A stretch of 64,000 nt of DNA, from assembly GCA_000697475.1 (NCBI GenBank), contig JNEU01001170.1, positions 62,001-126,000 of the forward strand. The letters run 5' to 3'. A model generated the notes under the pieces. It was not told the DNA's origin. It worked only from the letters and a program-made list of their open reading frames with translations, and ran no database searches. This DNA is from Lichtheimia corymbifera B2541. Its lineage: Eukaryota > Mucoromycota > Mucoromycetes > Mucorales > Lichtheimiaceae. Below are positions 34,301 to 44,487 of this stretch, in pieces. The position numbers were made by a program, and so were the translations under genes. Numbering within the stretch: the first letter of the stretch is position 1; each line of letters opens with the position of its first letter.

Positions 34301-34806
34301 GTGGTATTGCATTCAAGACAACCCCACTCACTCCCAACCAGTGGCTGGTGACCATTCTTATTGGTGCCTTATCATTGCCAGTTGGCACCATCATTCGTTT
34401 ATTGCCTGACTGTGGTATTGAACGCAAGTTTAAAGAGGATGCACGTCAACTTGCTACCTATCCACGCATGCACTGGGAAGGTGCTATTGGCGATGTGCGT
34501 AATGGTTTGCGTGTCTATTCCATGTTACGTCGTTCACGTCATCCACGTCGTCCTGCTCACAGCCAAGCTCAACGCAATGGATCATCCACCAGTATGTTTG
34601 CCACATCTCCACCACGACTTTATGGTGCTACTCAGAGTGGATCACCACCCCCACCACGTGGCAATGATGGTGCTGGCAGCCCTGGCAGCAGCAATGGTAC
34701 CACCAACCGCTTTGCATCCTTGGTCGCTTATGCAGAAAACTTTAACAAGGCTGCTGCAGAAGCTGCTGATCGTCAACAAACCAAAGCGTCGTCTGGTAAT
34801 CACTAA
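31313..34806 (+). CDS. PMC1: P-type Ca2+-transporting ATPase, Pmc1/PMCA type
   Basis: Three exons (two short introns at about 31656-31711 and 31805-31904) give about 1,110 aa. The N-terminus is hydrophilic with the region LGGVKALAKKLRVDVSTGLS typical of PMCA pumps. Motifs in order: SSATGESD (actuator TGES), VPEGLPMAVT in M4, SDKTGTLTQNKMT (phosphorylated Asp), CALLGFAK and KGASEIVL (nucleotide binding), ITGDNLNTA, and GDGTNDGPALKMADVGFSMG (hinge). About ten transmembrane helices are visible. The C-terminal ~110 residues are Ser/Pro/Gly-rich. The family removes cytosolic Ca2+ to the vacuole (Pmc1) or across the plasma membrane. The second intron lacks in-frame stops, so an unspliced frame is open; splicing restores GWVEGTAILVAVLAVV. 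Confidence 0.93.
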
Positions 34807-35149
34807 AAGATATGTGTCATCCGGATTTGGATCAGATTGAAATCCCCCACGTGTGTTTTCCATATCCATTGTCATTACACCCGTAGTATCACTTGTCTCC
34901 TCCAATATCGTTTGTATAGCATTTGAGTAAAAAAAAGTCGATTTATGAACAGTCTACCTTTGTTACGTATGTTGTTGTTGTTTCTATGGGGGGTGGTTGG
35001 TGAAATGACAGAGGATGTCAATATCAACGGGGTTGGTGCAAATGTCAGGCTGGATGGAATGCATCTTGCAGTCTAAGATCCGCTATTTAAAAGGCTGCTC
35101 ATTGATTATCCAATGAGCCATTGCCTTTCTTCTCGCATATTCTTATACA
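34807..35149. other. Intergenic region between the Ca2+ ATPase and a secreted acidic protein
   Basis: No gene. It contains the ATPase 3' flank and the promoter of the next gene, with a ctatttaaaag TATA-like string near 35082-35092. Confidence 0.4.
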
Positions 35150-36134
35150 ATGAAAGCACAATTCCTTGGTGTATCTATTGCTGTTGCATTGTTCTGCAGC
35201 ACAGCTGTTGTCTCGGCAGGTAAAGATCCCGACATGGTATACTAAACAACATACACGTTCATTAATCCATTTTTGTATATAGATCCCAAAGAGGCTCACA
35301 TGATGGAGGAGGGACTCTTACCACCACCAAATGAGGTGTTAGGTGTAGAATTCAAAGACGTGCCTCCTGTGGAGAAAATTACTACGGTCACTGCAACACG
35401 TGGTGTAGATGATCAAAAGCAACCTGAAGATGAAGCGGTATGTGTATCAAATACAAGGCGTGTCATCATCCTTGTATCTAAACCAGTGAGTAATATAGAT
35501 GGATGAACCTGAAATCGAAGAAGAGGAAGAAGAAGAAGAGCCTACCATGTTTGAAGCTGCGGGTGAAATGGAAACCGAAGAGGAGGGTGAAGAAGAGGAA
35601 GGTGATGATGATGAGCCAAAGCAATATGTTGGCGGTGACTGGACAGGCCATGATTATGAGGAACCCAAGAGCAAACAAGGTGAAAAAGAGCAACCCGATG
35701 TTAAGGAGAGCAACAAGAAACAATCTCAAGATGAAGATCAAGAAAAACATGTACAATCAGGTAGCGCAGATGAAATTGCTGCCGCATCAGCATCTGAAGA
35801 ACCATCGATCAATTTGAAGAACCAAGGGGAATTGGATGCTATCGAAGCTGCTAGTGCTGCCGCTGCTGCCGCCTCTAGTAGTGGTGCCATGTCGTCAGCA
35901 GCATCAGCATCAGCATCGATGTCATCGATGGGTAGCGCAAACAACCGTGAAGCTGCCGCTGCTACCAGCACCACAGCTACTACCAATCATCCTAGCAGCC
36001 AAGCATCATCTGCAAGTGCCTCTCACCATAGCAACACCCAATCAGCATCCAATGCATCTTCCGTATCACCAGTCCATGCCATCACAGCACTGGCTATTTT
36101 ATTGATTGGTACTACTCTGCCATCTCTTGTGTAA
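35150..36134 (+). CDS. Acidic, Ser/Ala-rich secreted protein, probably GPI-anchored
   Basis: Three exons give about 285 aa. Exon 1 encodes a signal peptide (MKAQFLGVSIAVALFCSTAV, ending VSA). The mature chain begins DPKEAHMMEEGLLPPPNEV, continues into a glutamate-rich stretch (EPEIEEEEEEEEP, EEEGEEEEGDDDE), then a Lys/Gln/Glu-rich segment, then a Ser/Ala/Thr-rich stalk (SAASASASMSSMGS...), and ends with a hydrophobic tail (VHAITALAILLIGTTLPSLV). Signal peptide, Ser/Thr/Ala stalk and terminal hydrophobic tail with no cytoplasmic residues are the hallmarks of a GPI-anchored wall or membrane protein. No enzymatic domain or family is recognised. Confidence 0.75.
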
Positions 36135-36449
36135 TAAACCTTGTGGCAATGAATGTGTCACGCACTTTATAATACCAGTAATCGATTTCCTCTTGTTGCA
36201 ATCAACAGCTTGCTTTTTACTCGCATGACCGACAGGTTATTGTCATAAATTTTACTGGCTACTATTATGGTAGCGATACATATAGCAATAATACATCACT
36301 AAAGAATGCGATATAGAAGCGTTTACTGATTGCAATGTTCATACTCCAAGTATCTACTATGATTCTTGTATCGGTGGGTGCCCCTTTACAACTGTTGGTT
36401 TCCTTCCAGTTCCTTTTTTGGGTGAACCAAATCCATGGTTACCTATGCG
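36135..36449. other. Intergenic region
   Basis: Nothing recognised; 3' flank of the acidic secreted protein gene leading into the dispersed repeat. Confidence 0.35.
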
Positions 36450-37045
36450 TCCAAATCCTTCCCTCCCATGTACCATATCCACATCCATATCCATATCCAT
36501 ATATCCACATCCATATCTATATCCACATCCATATGAATAAAAATACGTATGTATTAAGGCGAGTTGCTGCTTGTATACAGTGACTATATGCTATTCACGT
36601 AAGAAAAAGGCTGTAAGCAAAGAAAGCTGTTGCGACAGGAGTGAAGGTCTTGCTAGTGACAGCTGCTGTTAGGATTGGTTGTGGCAGAGGAGTGTGCAAG
36701 AGAGCGTGTGATGTTGTAGGATGACAAGGTTGCGAACGCTGTCTGACACAATGGATTAAAGAGCTTGCTAATGGCTGCTGCTGTTACGTTTGATTGTGGT
36801 TGACGAGCTGCAAGAGAACATGCAGTGTCCTGGAACGCGGGTGTTGTAGTGTGGTGCACACGCCATGGAGTGTTCCATCCAGTCAAAGACAATCGGATCA
36901 AGACAGTCGTAGCAATGGCATGATGGGTTGAAGCAGGACAATCGTTTGCATGCAGTAGTTGTAGTTGAATGGGGCAACAGTTGAGAATGGGAGGAGGAAG
37001 AGGGAAGAGGGTGGGATGTGGAAGAGGTGGAAATTAAATAGGTCA
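36450..37045 (+). repeat. Dispersed repeat, copy 2 (~600 bp)
   Basis: Same-orientation partner of 8020-8645. It starts with a ccatatcc/ccacatcc microsatellite (36475-36535), followed by the shared tattaaggcgagttgct block and the ~450-bp core, including the two internal ~115-bp units (starting near 36660 and 36773). The shared ends gtgcacacgccatgga and tgaatggggcaacagttgag are nearly unchanged between copies. A minus-strand frame (36653-36901) matches that of copy 1 (WRVHHTT.PAF, TAAAISKLF, ITRSLAHSSATTN). Confidence 0.75.
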
Positions 37046-37094
37046 GGCACTTCCATACAAATTTATGCACACTGTAAATTGATCCATGACCTTG

Positions 37095-37705
37095 ATTGCC
37101 TCTCTCAAACCTGAAACTTTCACACAATATGCTCTTGGTCATGCTGATCAACTTTGTATTAATAAAGAACCCAAGCTTCATTTGAAAATTTTGAATGGGA
37201 GGGTATAATATGGGGTTTACTATGACGGCGGGAAATTGGGAAAGCGCCGGATTTATGAAAAAGTCATTTACTATGTATTACCTTGGGATTGCCCACTTTG
37301 AACTTGAAACTTGGACAGAAGGTTCGCTGAGACATACTGATCAACCCCATTCATTTAAAAATCGCAGGCTTCATTATAAATGTTTTGAATGCGGGGCGTC
37401 CCAAATGTAGTGCAAAAGTAGGTTGGACGCTCCCTGAGCCTGGGATTGGCTATCTCGAGCCTGAAACTTTCATGCAAGGTACTTTCGATCACGGCGCGCA
37501 ATTTCGTTCTCATAAAGATGCCACACTTCATTATGAAGTTTTGGTTGGCAGCGCCCGGATGTATGGAGGGGAACATAGATAAGATGTACGGGCCGCGCCC
37601 GCCGATATTGGTGATCTCAAATATGAAATTTGGTCAGAAGGTCCTCTCGGCCATGCTGATCAACTTTGTTCTCATAAAGACGCCACACTTCATCATGGCA
37701 ACTTG
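37095..37705 (+). repeat. Four diverged direct copies of a ~95-bp module
   Basis: Related units begin near 37098, 37293, 37450 and 37608. Each runs from a (c/a)ctgaaactt-like string through a tgctgatcaactttgt-like string to a cttcattatgaaattttg-like string. Spacing is 195, 157 and 158 bp. The units are diverged but clearly alignable, most clearly units 3 and 4 (cataaaga(t/c)gccacacttcat). No coding potential consistent across units is seen. Confidence 0.7.
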
Positions 37706-37807
37706 TAGAAACAGGAACCTTTATGTTTTTACATATGCTATAAGCGTGGTGCTATATGGAGAATGGTGTTTGTTCATTGTGAAGTATCATGCAAATGAAC
37801 CAAGACC

Positions 37808-38217
37808 ACTTGTCATATAGCATCACGCTTTTAGCATATGTAAAATATAAAGGTGCCTGTATCTCAAAACTTTACAATGAAACGTGGGGTCTTCAATCGA
37901 ACAAAGTTGCGCGGCTGGGTGAAGTGCACCTTGTGTGCAAGTTTCACGATCAACCTCGCCGATCCTAGATTTCGCAATGTCACCACCAGCCTCGTCGAAA
38001 AAAAACAAGAGGTCGACCCACGATCTACTTTGGCTGGTGGTGACATTGGGTGAATCTGAGAATGGCCACGACGATCGTGAAACTTGCACCCAAGGTGCGC
38101 TCCACCCCGACGAGCAACTTTGTTCGATTGAAGACCCCACGTTTCATTGTAAAATTTAGAGATACAGGCACCTTTATATTTTACATATGCTAAAAGCGTG
38201 ATGCTATATGACAAGTG
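37808..38217. repeat. Foldback (long inverted repeat) element with ~140-bp arms
   Basis: The left arm (about 37808-37945) and right arm (about 38077-38217) are reverse complements at roughly 90 % identity, from cttgtcatatagcatcacgc at the outer edge to gcaagtttcacgatc at the inner edge. The loop of about 130 bp has its own weaker symmetry. Each arm contains one copy of the same module that occurs in direct orientation at 37095-37705. The outer ends continue into further palindromes (about 37742-37825 and 38200-38330). No transposase is present. A MITE or foldback element is the simplest reading. Confidence 0.8.
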
Positions 38218-38299
38218 GTGTTTGTTCATTGTAAAGTAGGTAGACGGACTTCTTTGTGCAACACAGCTCATTTGCATGATACTTCCCAATGAACAAACG

Positions 38300-38660
38300 A
38301 CACTTGTCATATATAGCAACACGCTTACAGCATAGTAAAAACATAAAATGTGCCTGTATCTCTAAACTTTTCAATGAAGCGTGGGGTCTTCAATAGAGCC
38401 AAGTTGCTCATCGTGGTCAAGCGCACCTTGTGTGCAAGTTTCACGATCAAGCTCGCCAATCCCAAAATTCGCATTGTCACCACCAGCCTCGTCGAAAAAA
38501 AAATTCAAGAGGTCGAGGGACATGATCGTGAAACTTGCACGCATGATATTTACTTTCGAACCCGAGGAGCAACGTTACTCTATTACAGACCCCACATTTG
38601 ATGGTGGGATTTTAATTTATGGCTGTCCTTATGGCTTACAGATGCTGAAAGCGTGATGTA
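38300..38660. repeat. Second, degenerate foldback copy
   Basis: The left part (38305-38500) closely follows the left arm and loop of the element at 37808, including the tgcctgtatctc and tgtgcaagtttcacgatca strings and the caccaccagcctcgtcg loop segment. The right arm (about 38522-38660) is much more diverged, but catgatcgtgaaacttgcac and gctgaaagcgtgatg are retained. It lies directly after the first element in tandem. Confidence 0.7.
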
Positions 38661-39367
38661 GCTGCTTCGTCCTAGCGGATGTTGTCGACAGCACTATAAG
38701 CATGGTAGGGAACTGAGTGAAAATGATAGGTGGTGGTTACACAGCACACGTCAACGATAGCTTGTTGCACAAATTGATGGTGATTGTCCGTTGGAATATA
38801 CGACATTTATATGGAGAATGGTTCAATTTGGCTCCGGAATGCGGATGATCATACAACAGTAACGGTACTACGACCTGTATGGTGGATTGAGGGATTGCAT
38901 ATCGGTATGAATGTTTCGTTTTTATGATGATACTATGTACATGCGTGGTGCCATCTACAGCCCGATCGACTGGGCATCTTCTTGAATGAGAAAAGAGGTG
39001 TATGCATCAGCTAATGATTTTGCTCACTGACTATCCGAGCTCGTTTCCTTACTATATTCTTTATGACACGATATAAAAAAAGCCATCAGTGAAAAATGAA
39101 CGTGCAGATGCTATATGCAAGATGTTGTTTTTATAATGACTATCAATAAATGTTGGGTATGCCCGATTATGGAATGAAGGATAAGAGTGATTTGATAAAG
39201 GAAGTTCCCATTTATAGCATAGCAGGTTCTTGTGAGCTGTGTTCGTGTTGTGTACCTGAAACCACCTTCCATGATTGGAGCCAATTGCGCTGACATACGG
39301 CAAATAGGGCATAGTACATTAGTCTGTGCTGTCATTTTCAATTTGACACTCCTTCAACACAACCACC
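38661..39367. other. Intergenic region upstream of the monoglyceride lipase gene
   Basis: No gene recognised. Short frames on the minus strand (39061-39341) show no motif. Confidence 0.4.
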
Positions 39368-40611
39368 ATGACTGACATTGCTGTCATTGACGAATGGATC
39401 ACTACCGACAATGGTTATTCGATCTTCACCAAAACGTGGAAGCCTTCGACCACCGTCGTAGCGCAGATTGTGTAAGACGAGTTGAGATTCCGGTTTTTGA
39501 AGGCAACTTTATTCAACTTGGGTTCGTTTGACAATAGGATGGTGCATGGCTTTGGTGAACATATCACACGCTACAATCGCATGTTTCAATATTGGGCCAA
39601 GCATGGTATACAAAGTTATGGCTTTGATCAGCGAGGATTTGGACAAAGTGGACAAAAAGCGAACGATCGTGGCAACAACCATGGGTAACAACGATTCCAT
39701 CATATGCCATGCATAGCAACGTACTCATGTAGCACTCGTCACAGGTATCACACGGTTCTTCAAGATATCAATGCAGCTATCCACCGCGTGAAACAACCTG
39801 ATATCCCTCTCTTCTTGATGGGTCACAGCATGGTATTTAGCATATGAAGCGTTGGTTACCAGCAGGAGGGTGACAATGGATATTTCTATAGGGAGGTGGT
39901 CTCATTCTCAATCTGCTCTTCCGCCCTGAAGAATATGATGGCGTCAAATTGGTAGCGGGTGCCATTGCTTCGGCTCCTCTTGTGCGATTGAGCATGCCAA
40001 TCTCTCCTTTCAGGTAAGCTACTACATCATCATCATCTACTATCGACATCTTTTTTACTAATCCAATTTTCTCAGATATTACCCTCTCTTGCTTGCATCC
40101 AACCTTATTCCCAACTTTACAATCCAAGCTGGCTTGAACCCAGATGCCATGTCCCATGACGCTGACGAGGTCAAAAAGCTTATAGAAGATCCTCTTGTGC
40201 ATGATTATGCCACCCTGGGAACAGGTTTGTGTGAAGAGGGAACAACGAGAGGATGTTATACTGAATGGCACTGTAGTTCGCAGTTTCTTGGATGCAGGAG
40301 AAGATGTGATCAAGCATGCTCATAAGATCAAGACACCCATTGTTTACTCGCACGGTATCCCTGATGCTATCAATGATTACAAGGCTACCAAGATTGCATA
40401 TGAATCAACTGGGAGTACGGACAAGACATTAAAGTCATGGGATGATCTCTTCCACGATTGTAAGTTTATCTTTTCCATCATCCCACGCTATTCCCAAGGT
40501 CGCTCACAATGAATTATGATAGTGCACAATGAGACACCTGCAGAACGTCAGCAAGTCATGGATTATTATTTAGAATGGATAAAGGCTAGAATTTCTTCTA
40601 CAGCGCAATAG
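39368..40611 (+). CDS. Monoacylglycerol lipase (Yju3/MGLL-like)
   Basis: Seven exons by eye give about 300 aa. Exon 1 (MTDIAVIDEWITTDNGYSIF...) joins at QIVMVHGFGEHITRYN, the oxyanion-side HG motif. Then come SYGFDQRGFGQSG, PLFLMGHSMGGGLIL (nucleophile Ser in GHSMGG), the cap region (RYYPLLLASNLIPNF), PIVYSHGIPDAINDYKATK (acid Asp), and SWDDLFHDLHNETPAERQQV (catalytic His in the HDLHNE block). All junctions are in frame, so the gene appears functional. The family hydrolyses monoacylglycerols from lipid droplets and membranes. The last intron and final exon occur again as a broken copy at 42972-43163. Confidence 0.88.
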
Positions 40612-40644
40612 ACTAGATGTCATCCTACAAGAATTCCTTTTTTT

Positions 40645-41530
40645 TTCTTTCTCCTTGATCATGCTGCTGCTGTTGTTGCTTGTCAAGTGCGTGAGGAACA
40701 TACGCTGGTTTTATTGTCTTCATAGGTACAGGGAAGCGCGGCTGTTGATGAATGTGAATGTGATTTGCTTTGCTGTTGCTTGAAGAATAAGCCTGGTTGT
40801 TGGTGATGAATGTTGATAGCGATTGATGTGCCTTCTTCGTGTGTCCTTTCGTTCTTATTTGCCACAGAGCAAGGCCTACCCGAAGGTCGATTTAGCCAAA
40901 AGTGTGCTCTCGATCCTCACTGGGGCGTCTTGCACATCGCTCCCGGATCCTGATCCAGCTCGTTTGCTTTGTGGTTCCATAGTCATGCTCCAGTCATGCA
41001 GTACATTGATCACAGAAGAGTAAAGAAAACCAACAGAGCTCACTATCTTGGTGCCACGTGCCTCAGGTTGGAATATCTAATGCAGTGGATCATTTACATC
41101 TATGTAAAGATCATCACAATCTGCTCGTAGACCAGCACCATTAAGATTGTTAGGGCTATACATACGATGTTATACATTCTGCATACCTTTCAGCTGCAAG
41201 GCAGGAGCTATAACAGGTCTTTCGGTTTCCGAGTGTTGTCATAATTCGATCAAGAAGATCGCACTTGCTTTCAACCAGGAGCTTGGTCTTGTCATCTGTT
41301 ATCAATGTTCCGTGCACCACGCAAAAGCTCATTCCAAGTACGATCCCAAATACGGTGTAAAATCAATGACTGTGACTTTGGGACTTGTAAGTTTTTTCAA
41401 TGAATTGCTGAATGACTGTATTGGGAAAATCTGGTGGTGGGTATCGAATAACAGAGGAAAATCCGTTTGCTTCTGGGATGACTCGGTATATAGCAAGTTG
41501 TCATAAAAATCGTTGATGGAGGCGCGTGAG
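40645..41530 (-). pseudogene. Decayed 3' fragment of a BCD1 copy
   Basis: On the minus strand, 41303-41530 aligns with the BCD1 segment at about 43570-43790. Residues such as FYDNLLYTE, VTVIDFTPYL and the frame around them parallel FFDNLLFTE and TFINLTPHL of the intact protein. Shared DNA includes ttccaagtacgatcc. The fragment has lost frame, exon continuity and the rest of the gene. Near 40645-40690 a short stretch (CAG-rich, then atgatcaaggaga) matches the C-terminal end of intact BCD1. Sequence between the two pieces is unrecognised. It lies just past the lipase gene, as expected if the lipase-BCD1 pair was once duplicated. Confidence 0.65.
41128..41302 (-). pseudogene. Fragment of an unrecognised gene family, copy 1
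   Basis: This stretch aligns with about 41590-41765 in the same orientation. On the minus strand it encodes a damaged version of ITDDKFKLLIESKC...LDRIMTTLD, followed by the same intron beginning after LQLK. It is cut abruptly at about 41302, where BCD1-related sequence starts. No intact gene is present. Confidence 0.6.
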
Positions 41531-41539
41531 AACCTAATG

Positions 41540-42149
41540 ATATATATACAGGCTATCCGCGGCAAGCTGAAGTGAGAAAAGCTCTGCCTTGAGACCTAGC
41601 AACACGATTAAGAGTGTTAGGGCAATACATACGATGTTGTAGATTCTACGTACCTTTGAGTTGTAGAGCGGGCACCACAACCGCTTTTTGTGCATCCAGT
41701 GTTGTCATGATGCGGTCAAGCACACACTTGCTTTCGATGAGGAGCTTAAACTTGTCATCTGTGATCTTCGAGATGGATGCACCCTTCCTTGAGAGTTCCA
41801 CATTGCCTGTATCAGACTCCTTCTTGCTTTGGCGTGCCGAGAAAATATCACGTACAACTCGAACATCCACCTTGAATGCATCATGACCATCTGCTACTTC
41901 AGCCGAATATCCCATCGAGTCTCCCCTACATGAACCATACGCGATGTTAACAATATGGAAACTGATATTAATATACGACGGAAAGGTCTTATTCTTACCA
42001 CTTTAACCTCAAATCTTGCTCATCACGCATGATGCACTCTAGCAATGGGCCCCAGACCTTGACATACAAATCATTTTCGGTGATGTCGATATCCCTGCAG
42101 AAGACTTTTTTGCGGTACTGGAGGATCTTCAGGTTTTTGCGATGCATCA
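41540..42149 (-). pseudogene. Fragment of an unrecognised gene family, copy 2
   Basis: Three splice-linked exons remain on the minus strand: ILQYRKKVFCRDIDITENDL... to DLRLKW; GDSMGYSAEVADGHDAFKVD... to VPALQLKG; and LKAELFSLQLAADSLYIYH. Splice sites between them are good. No start codon region or N-terminal part is found upstream and the C-terminus is missing, so the gene is truncated. The pattern (a WGDS block, a KVD-x-R block, an LxxxSKxxLDRI helix, and GLKxELFSL) is one I associate with abundant lineage-specific proteins of Mucoromycota genomes, but I cannot name a function. Confidence 0.55.
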
Positions 42150-42248
42150 ATTAAAATGGGAAGCCGTTAAATCAGCACCGTGGAAGTTGGGGTTCATTCC
42201 CCTTCTGCCGCCATCGAAAACTGAAAAGATTGAACGGGAGGTTGCACC

Positions 42249-42455
42249 ATGTCAACTTCAGACCATAATACCGAAACTTTTGCAGATGCTTCACGGAGAG
42301 ATAGCTATATCGAAAGTAACATGGTGGCGTGTATGAGTAGTGACTCATCAAGCGACATGATTGAGGTTTACCCTTTTAAAAGAATCCAATATCACAATGA
42401 GGAGGACGACAACAACAACAATGAGAGCAGGAAAACAAAGAAACCCTATGAATGA
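42249..42455 (+). CDS. Possible short open frame (68 aa)
   Basis: MSTSDHNTETFADASRRDSY starts at an ATG in good context (caccATG) and continues with a Ser/Asp-rich and Asn-rich stretch to RKTKKPYE and a stop. It lies upstream of, and divergent from, the truncated family fragment. It may be a remnant N-terminal exon or chance; no motif is recognised. Confidence 0.25.
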   Translation: MSTSDHNTETFADASRRDSYIESNMVACMSSDSSSDMIEVYPFKRIQYHNEEDDNNNNESRKTKKPYE

Positions 42456-42971
42456 CCCCAAGTATCAGCGCTTATTCACAGGATTGCAAGAAGTGATATA
42501 CACGCAGACCTTGGAAATTTGACCTTGTAAGCAACCAAGGAAGACAGACAGATGAAAGAGATGGGGTAGTATGATGGGCGGCGACAACATCCTTTTATTA
42601 TGCATTGTGGGCGTGGGTATTTCTGTCTGTTGGGGATGGTGCATTGATGCAAGAGCTGATAAAGTGATGGGGCGCCAGGTTGTCTATACATGTACATCGG
42701 CCAAATTAGGGCAGGTGATAAAATATCTATCAAGGAAGTTAATCACTTGTACGCCTAATGCAGATCCTCGTTATCATAAAGGCGACTTACCATGTTGTTA
42801 ACCTACTCTTGGTGTTAGTATGCGTGTTCGGTGTAAGCAGTGAGGATGATCAAGTCACACTTGATATCAGCAATCAAGCCTCAGTTCCCTGGTATGGCGG
42901 TTTGAATCAATGATGGTGCAACAGACATGATGCAAATAGTAAACCCTCCCACGGTGGTGATTTAACGGCCT

Positions 42972-43163
42972 CCTTGAAGACATGGGATAATCTCCTCCAC
43001 GACTGTAAGTTTGAAATCACTTTCATTCCGCTATCCCCAATGTGGCTCACAATGAATTATTATAGTGCATAATGAGATACCTACAGAACATCAGCAGGCC
43101 ATGGGTTATTATTTACAATGGATAAAGACTCGAATTCCTTCTAGACTAGATATCATCCTCTAA
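42972..43163 (+). pseudogene. 3' fragment of the monoglyceride lipase gene
   Basis: This segment aligns with 40431-40635, the end of the penultimate exon, the whole last intron and the last exon of the intact lipase. It reads SLKTWDNLLHD, an intron with the same GTAAGTTT donor and TATAG acceptor, then LHNEIPTEHQQAMGYYLQW. Retention of the intron shows a DNA-level duplication rather than retroposition. A 10-bp difference removes the original stop and a new one follows at 43161-43163. Everything 5' of about 42970 is missing. It abuts the BCD1 stop codon. Confidence 0.85.
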
Positions 43164-43167
43164 GACT

Positions 43168-44487
43168 TCATTGAATATCCTTATATTCTCCTTGATTATG
43201 CTGTTGTTGTTGTTGCTTATTGTTGTCCTCGCTGCTACATTCGATGGATGATGATGTGTCCAAAGGCTGAGCTACCTCGTTTTCTTGATTGACGTGTTCA
43301 ACAGCTGCTACTGACTCTTTTGTGTCGAAATCTTGCTCAGCTTGTTCAGGTATCGTGGGCTCCTCAATGCCGGTTGTAGTAGAAGGCACCATTTGATCGG
43401 ATGTCGTATCTTGGTTGTTGTTGTTGTTGTGATTCTTTTGCCTTCGAGGTCCTTTGGACTTTGATTGTTGTTGATGAGGTAGCGGCCCTTCCACAAAGAC
43501 TTTTTCCTCAAGCTTGATGTCATTGTCCATATCTCCTTGCAGCCAGATGTATAAAGTTGGGAACTCAATGATCCGTTCACCACGCAACAGGTCTTTCCAA
43601 GTACGATCCAAATGGGGTGTCAAATTAATGAACGTGTCTTTGGGTCCTTCAGGCTTTTTCAACGCCACTATAAATCGCTCGATGCCTGCATTGACAAACT
43701 CCTTTGCCTGATATCGGATAACAGAATAGGCACCTTTTCCTTGGGGTGTCTCGGTGAACAACAGATTGTCGAAAAAGCCTCGCAAAGGTTTGGCGCTTGG
43801 GAATCTAAGGGATATTCATGGTTGGTTGTCATAGCAACAGTCATCGCCCTTGTGGTATCTACTTACGAATGCTCTACTATCCGTTGAACCTGACCCTTTT
43901 GACAAAAGCAGCATTCGATCGACCAAAACACCTGATGAAAACTACGCTCACATTGATAAGCAACATATCCAACCCCCTTCATGATTGTCCCATTACTCAC
44001 TTGCTGCTGTAATTGGTCTTGTTCATCTTGTGCCTTGACATACCCGATGGCAACATGCTGTAATTGATGCCCATAGCACGTACTTGCTTGACCAGGGCAC
44101 GGTTCCTTTGTTCAACTGGCCAGGGATCTCGACGATCAGCTCGCAATCTTTCACGTGAGAGGGTATCGCTTTTCCTTGACACATCTTCCAAGTAGACATA
44201 ATCTAATGTGATAGAACATGGTTAAGCTTGGTTTGATCAGGCCATAGAATAAAGATCACTTTACCACTCATCATGTTGGAATAGTTGTATTGATCACGGC
44301 TCACGAAATGGGTCTTGCTTCGCTCACCAGAACAGTCGTTGTCTTGCTTGTGCTGCTTGACACAACCAACCGAGCATGTGCGCATGCTGCATCGTGGGCA
44401 TGTGTATTTACTTGGCTGCTCGCGACATACTTGGCAGGTCCCATCGACGGGTGGATTCATTGCTGCTGGCTCGTTTTGTTGCTCCAT
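43168..44487 (-). CDS. BCD1: Box C/D snoRNA assembly protein Bcd1 (ZNHIT6-like)
   Basis: Minus-strand gene with four exons. Exon 1 holds the HIT-type zinc finger: CQVCREQPSKYTCPRCSMRT, then CSVGCVKQHKQDNDC, followed by KTHFVSRDQYNYSNMMSG. Exon 2 continues DYVYLEDVSRKSDTLSRE, the diagnostic Bcd1 block after the finger. A short third exon gives VFWSIECCF, like the conserved WTVEW element. Exon 4 (FPSAKPLRGFFDNLLFTETP... TPHLDRTWKDLLRGERIIEF) ends the conserved domain; the rest is acidic and Gln-rich. Bcd1 is needed for box C/D snoRNP assembly through snoRNA stability and Nop58 loading. It is divergent from Gemin2 with a 465-bp shared upstream region. Confidence 0.88.

Noticed and set aside
37195..37820. 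Short plus-strand frames (60-125 codons) over the module cluster
   Set aside because: They follow the repeated module in different phases with frequent stops, so they look like chance frames in repeated non-coding DNA.
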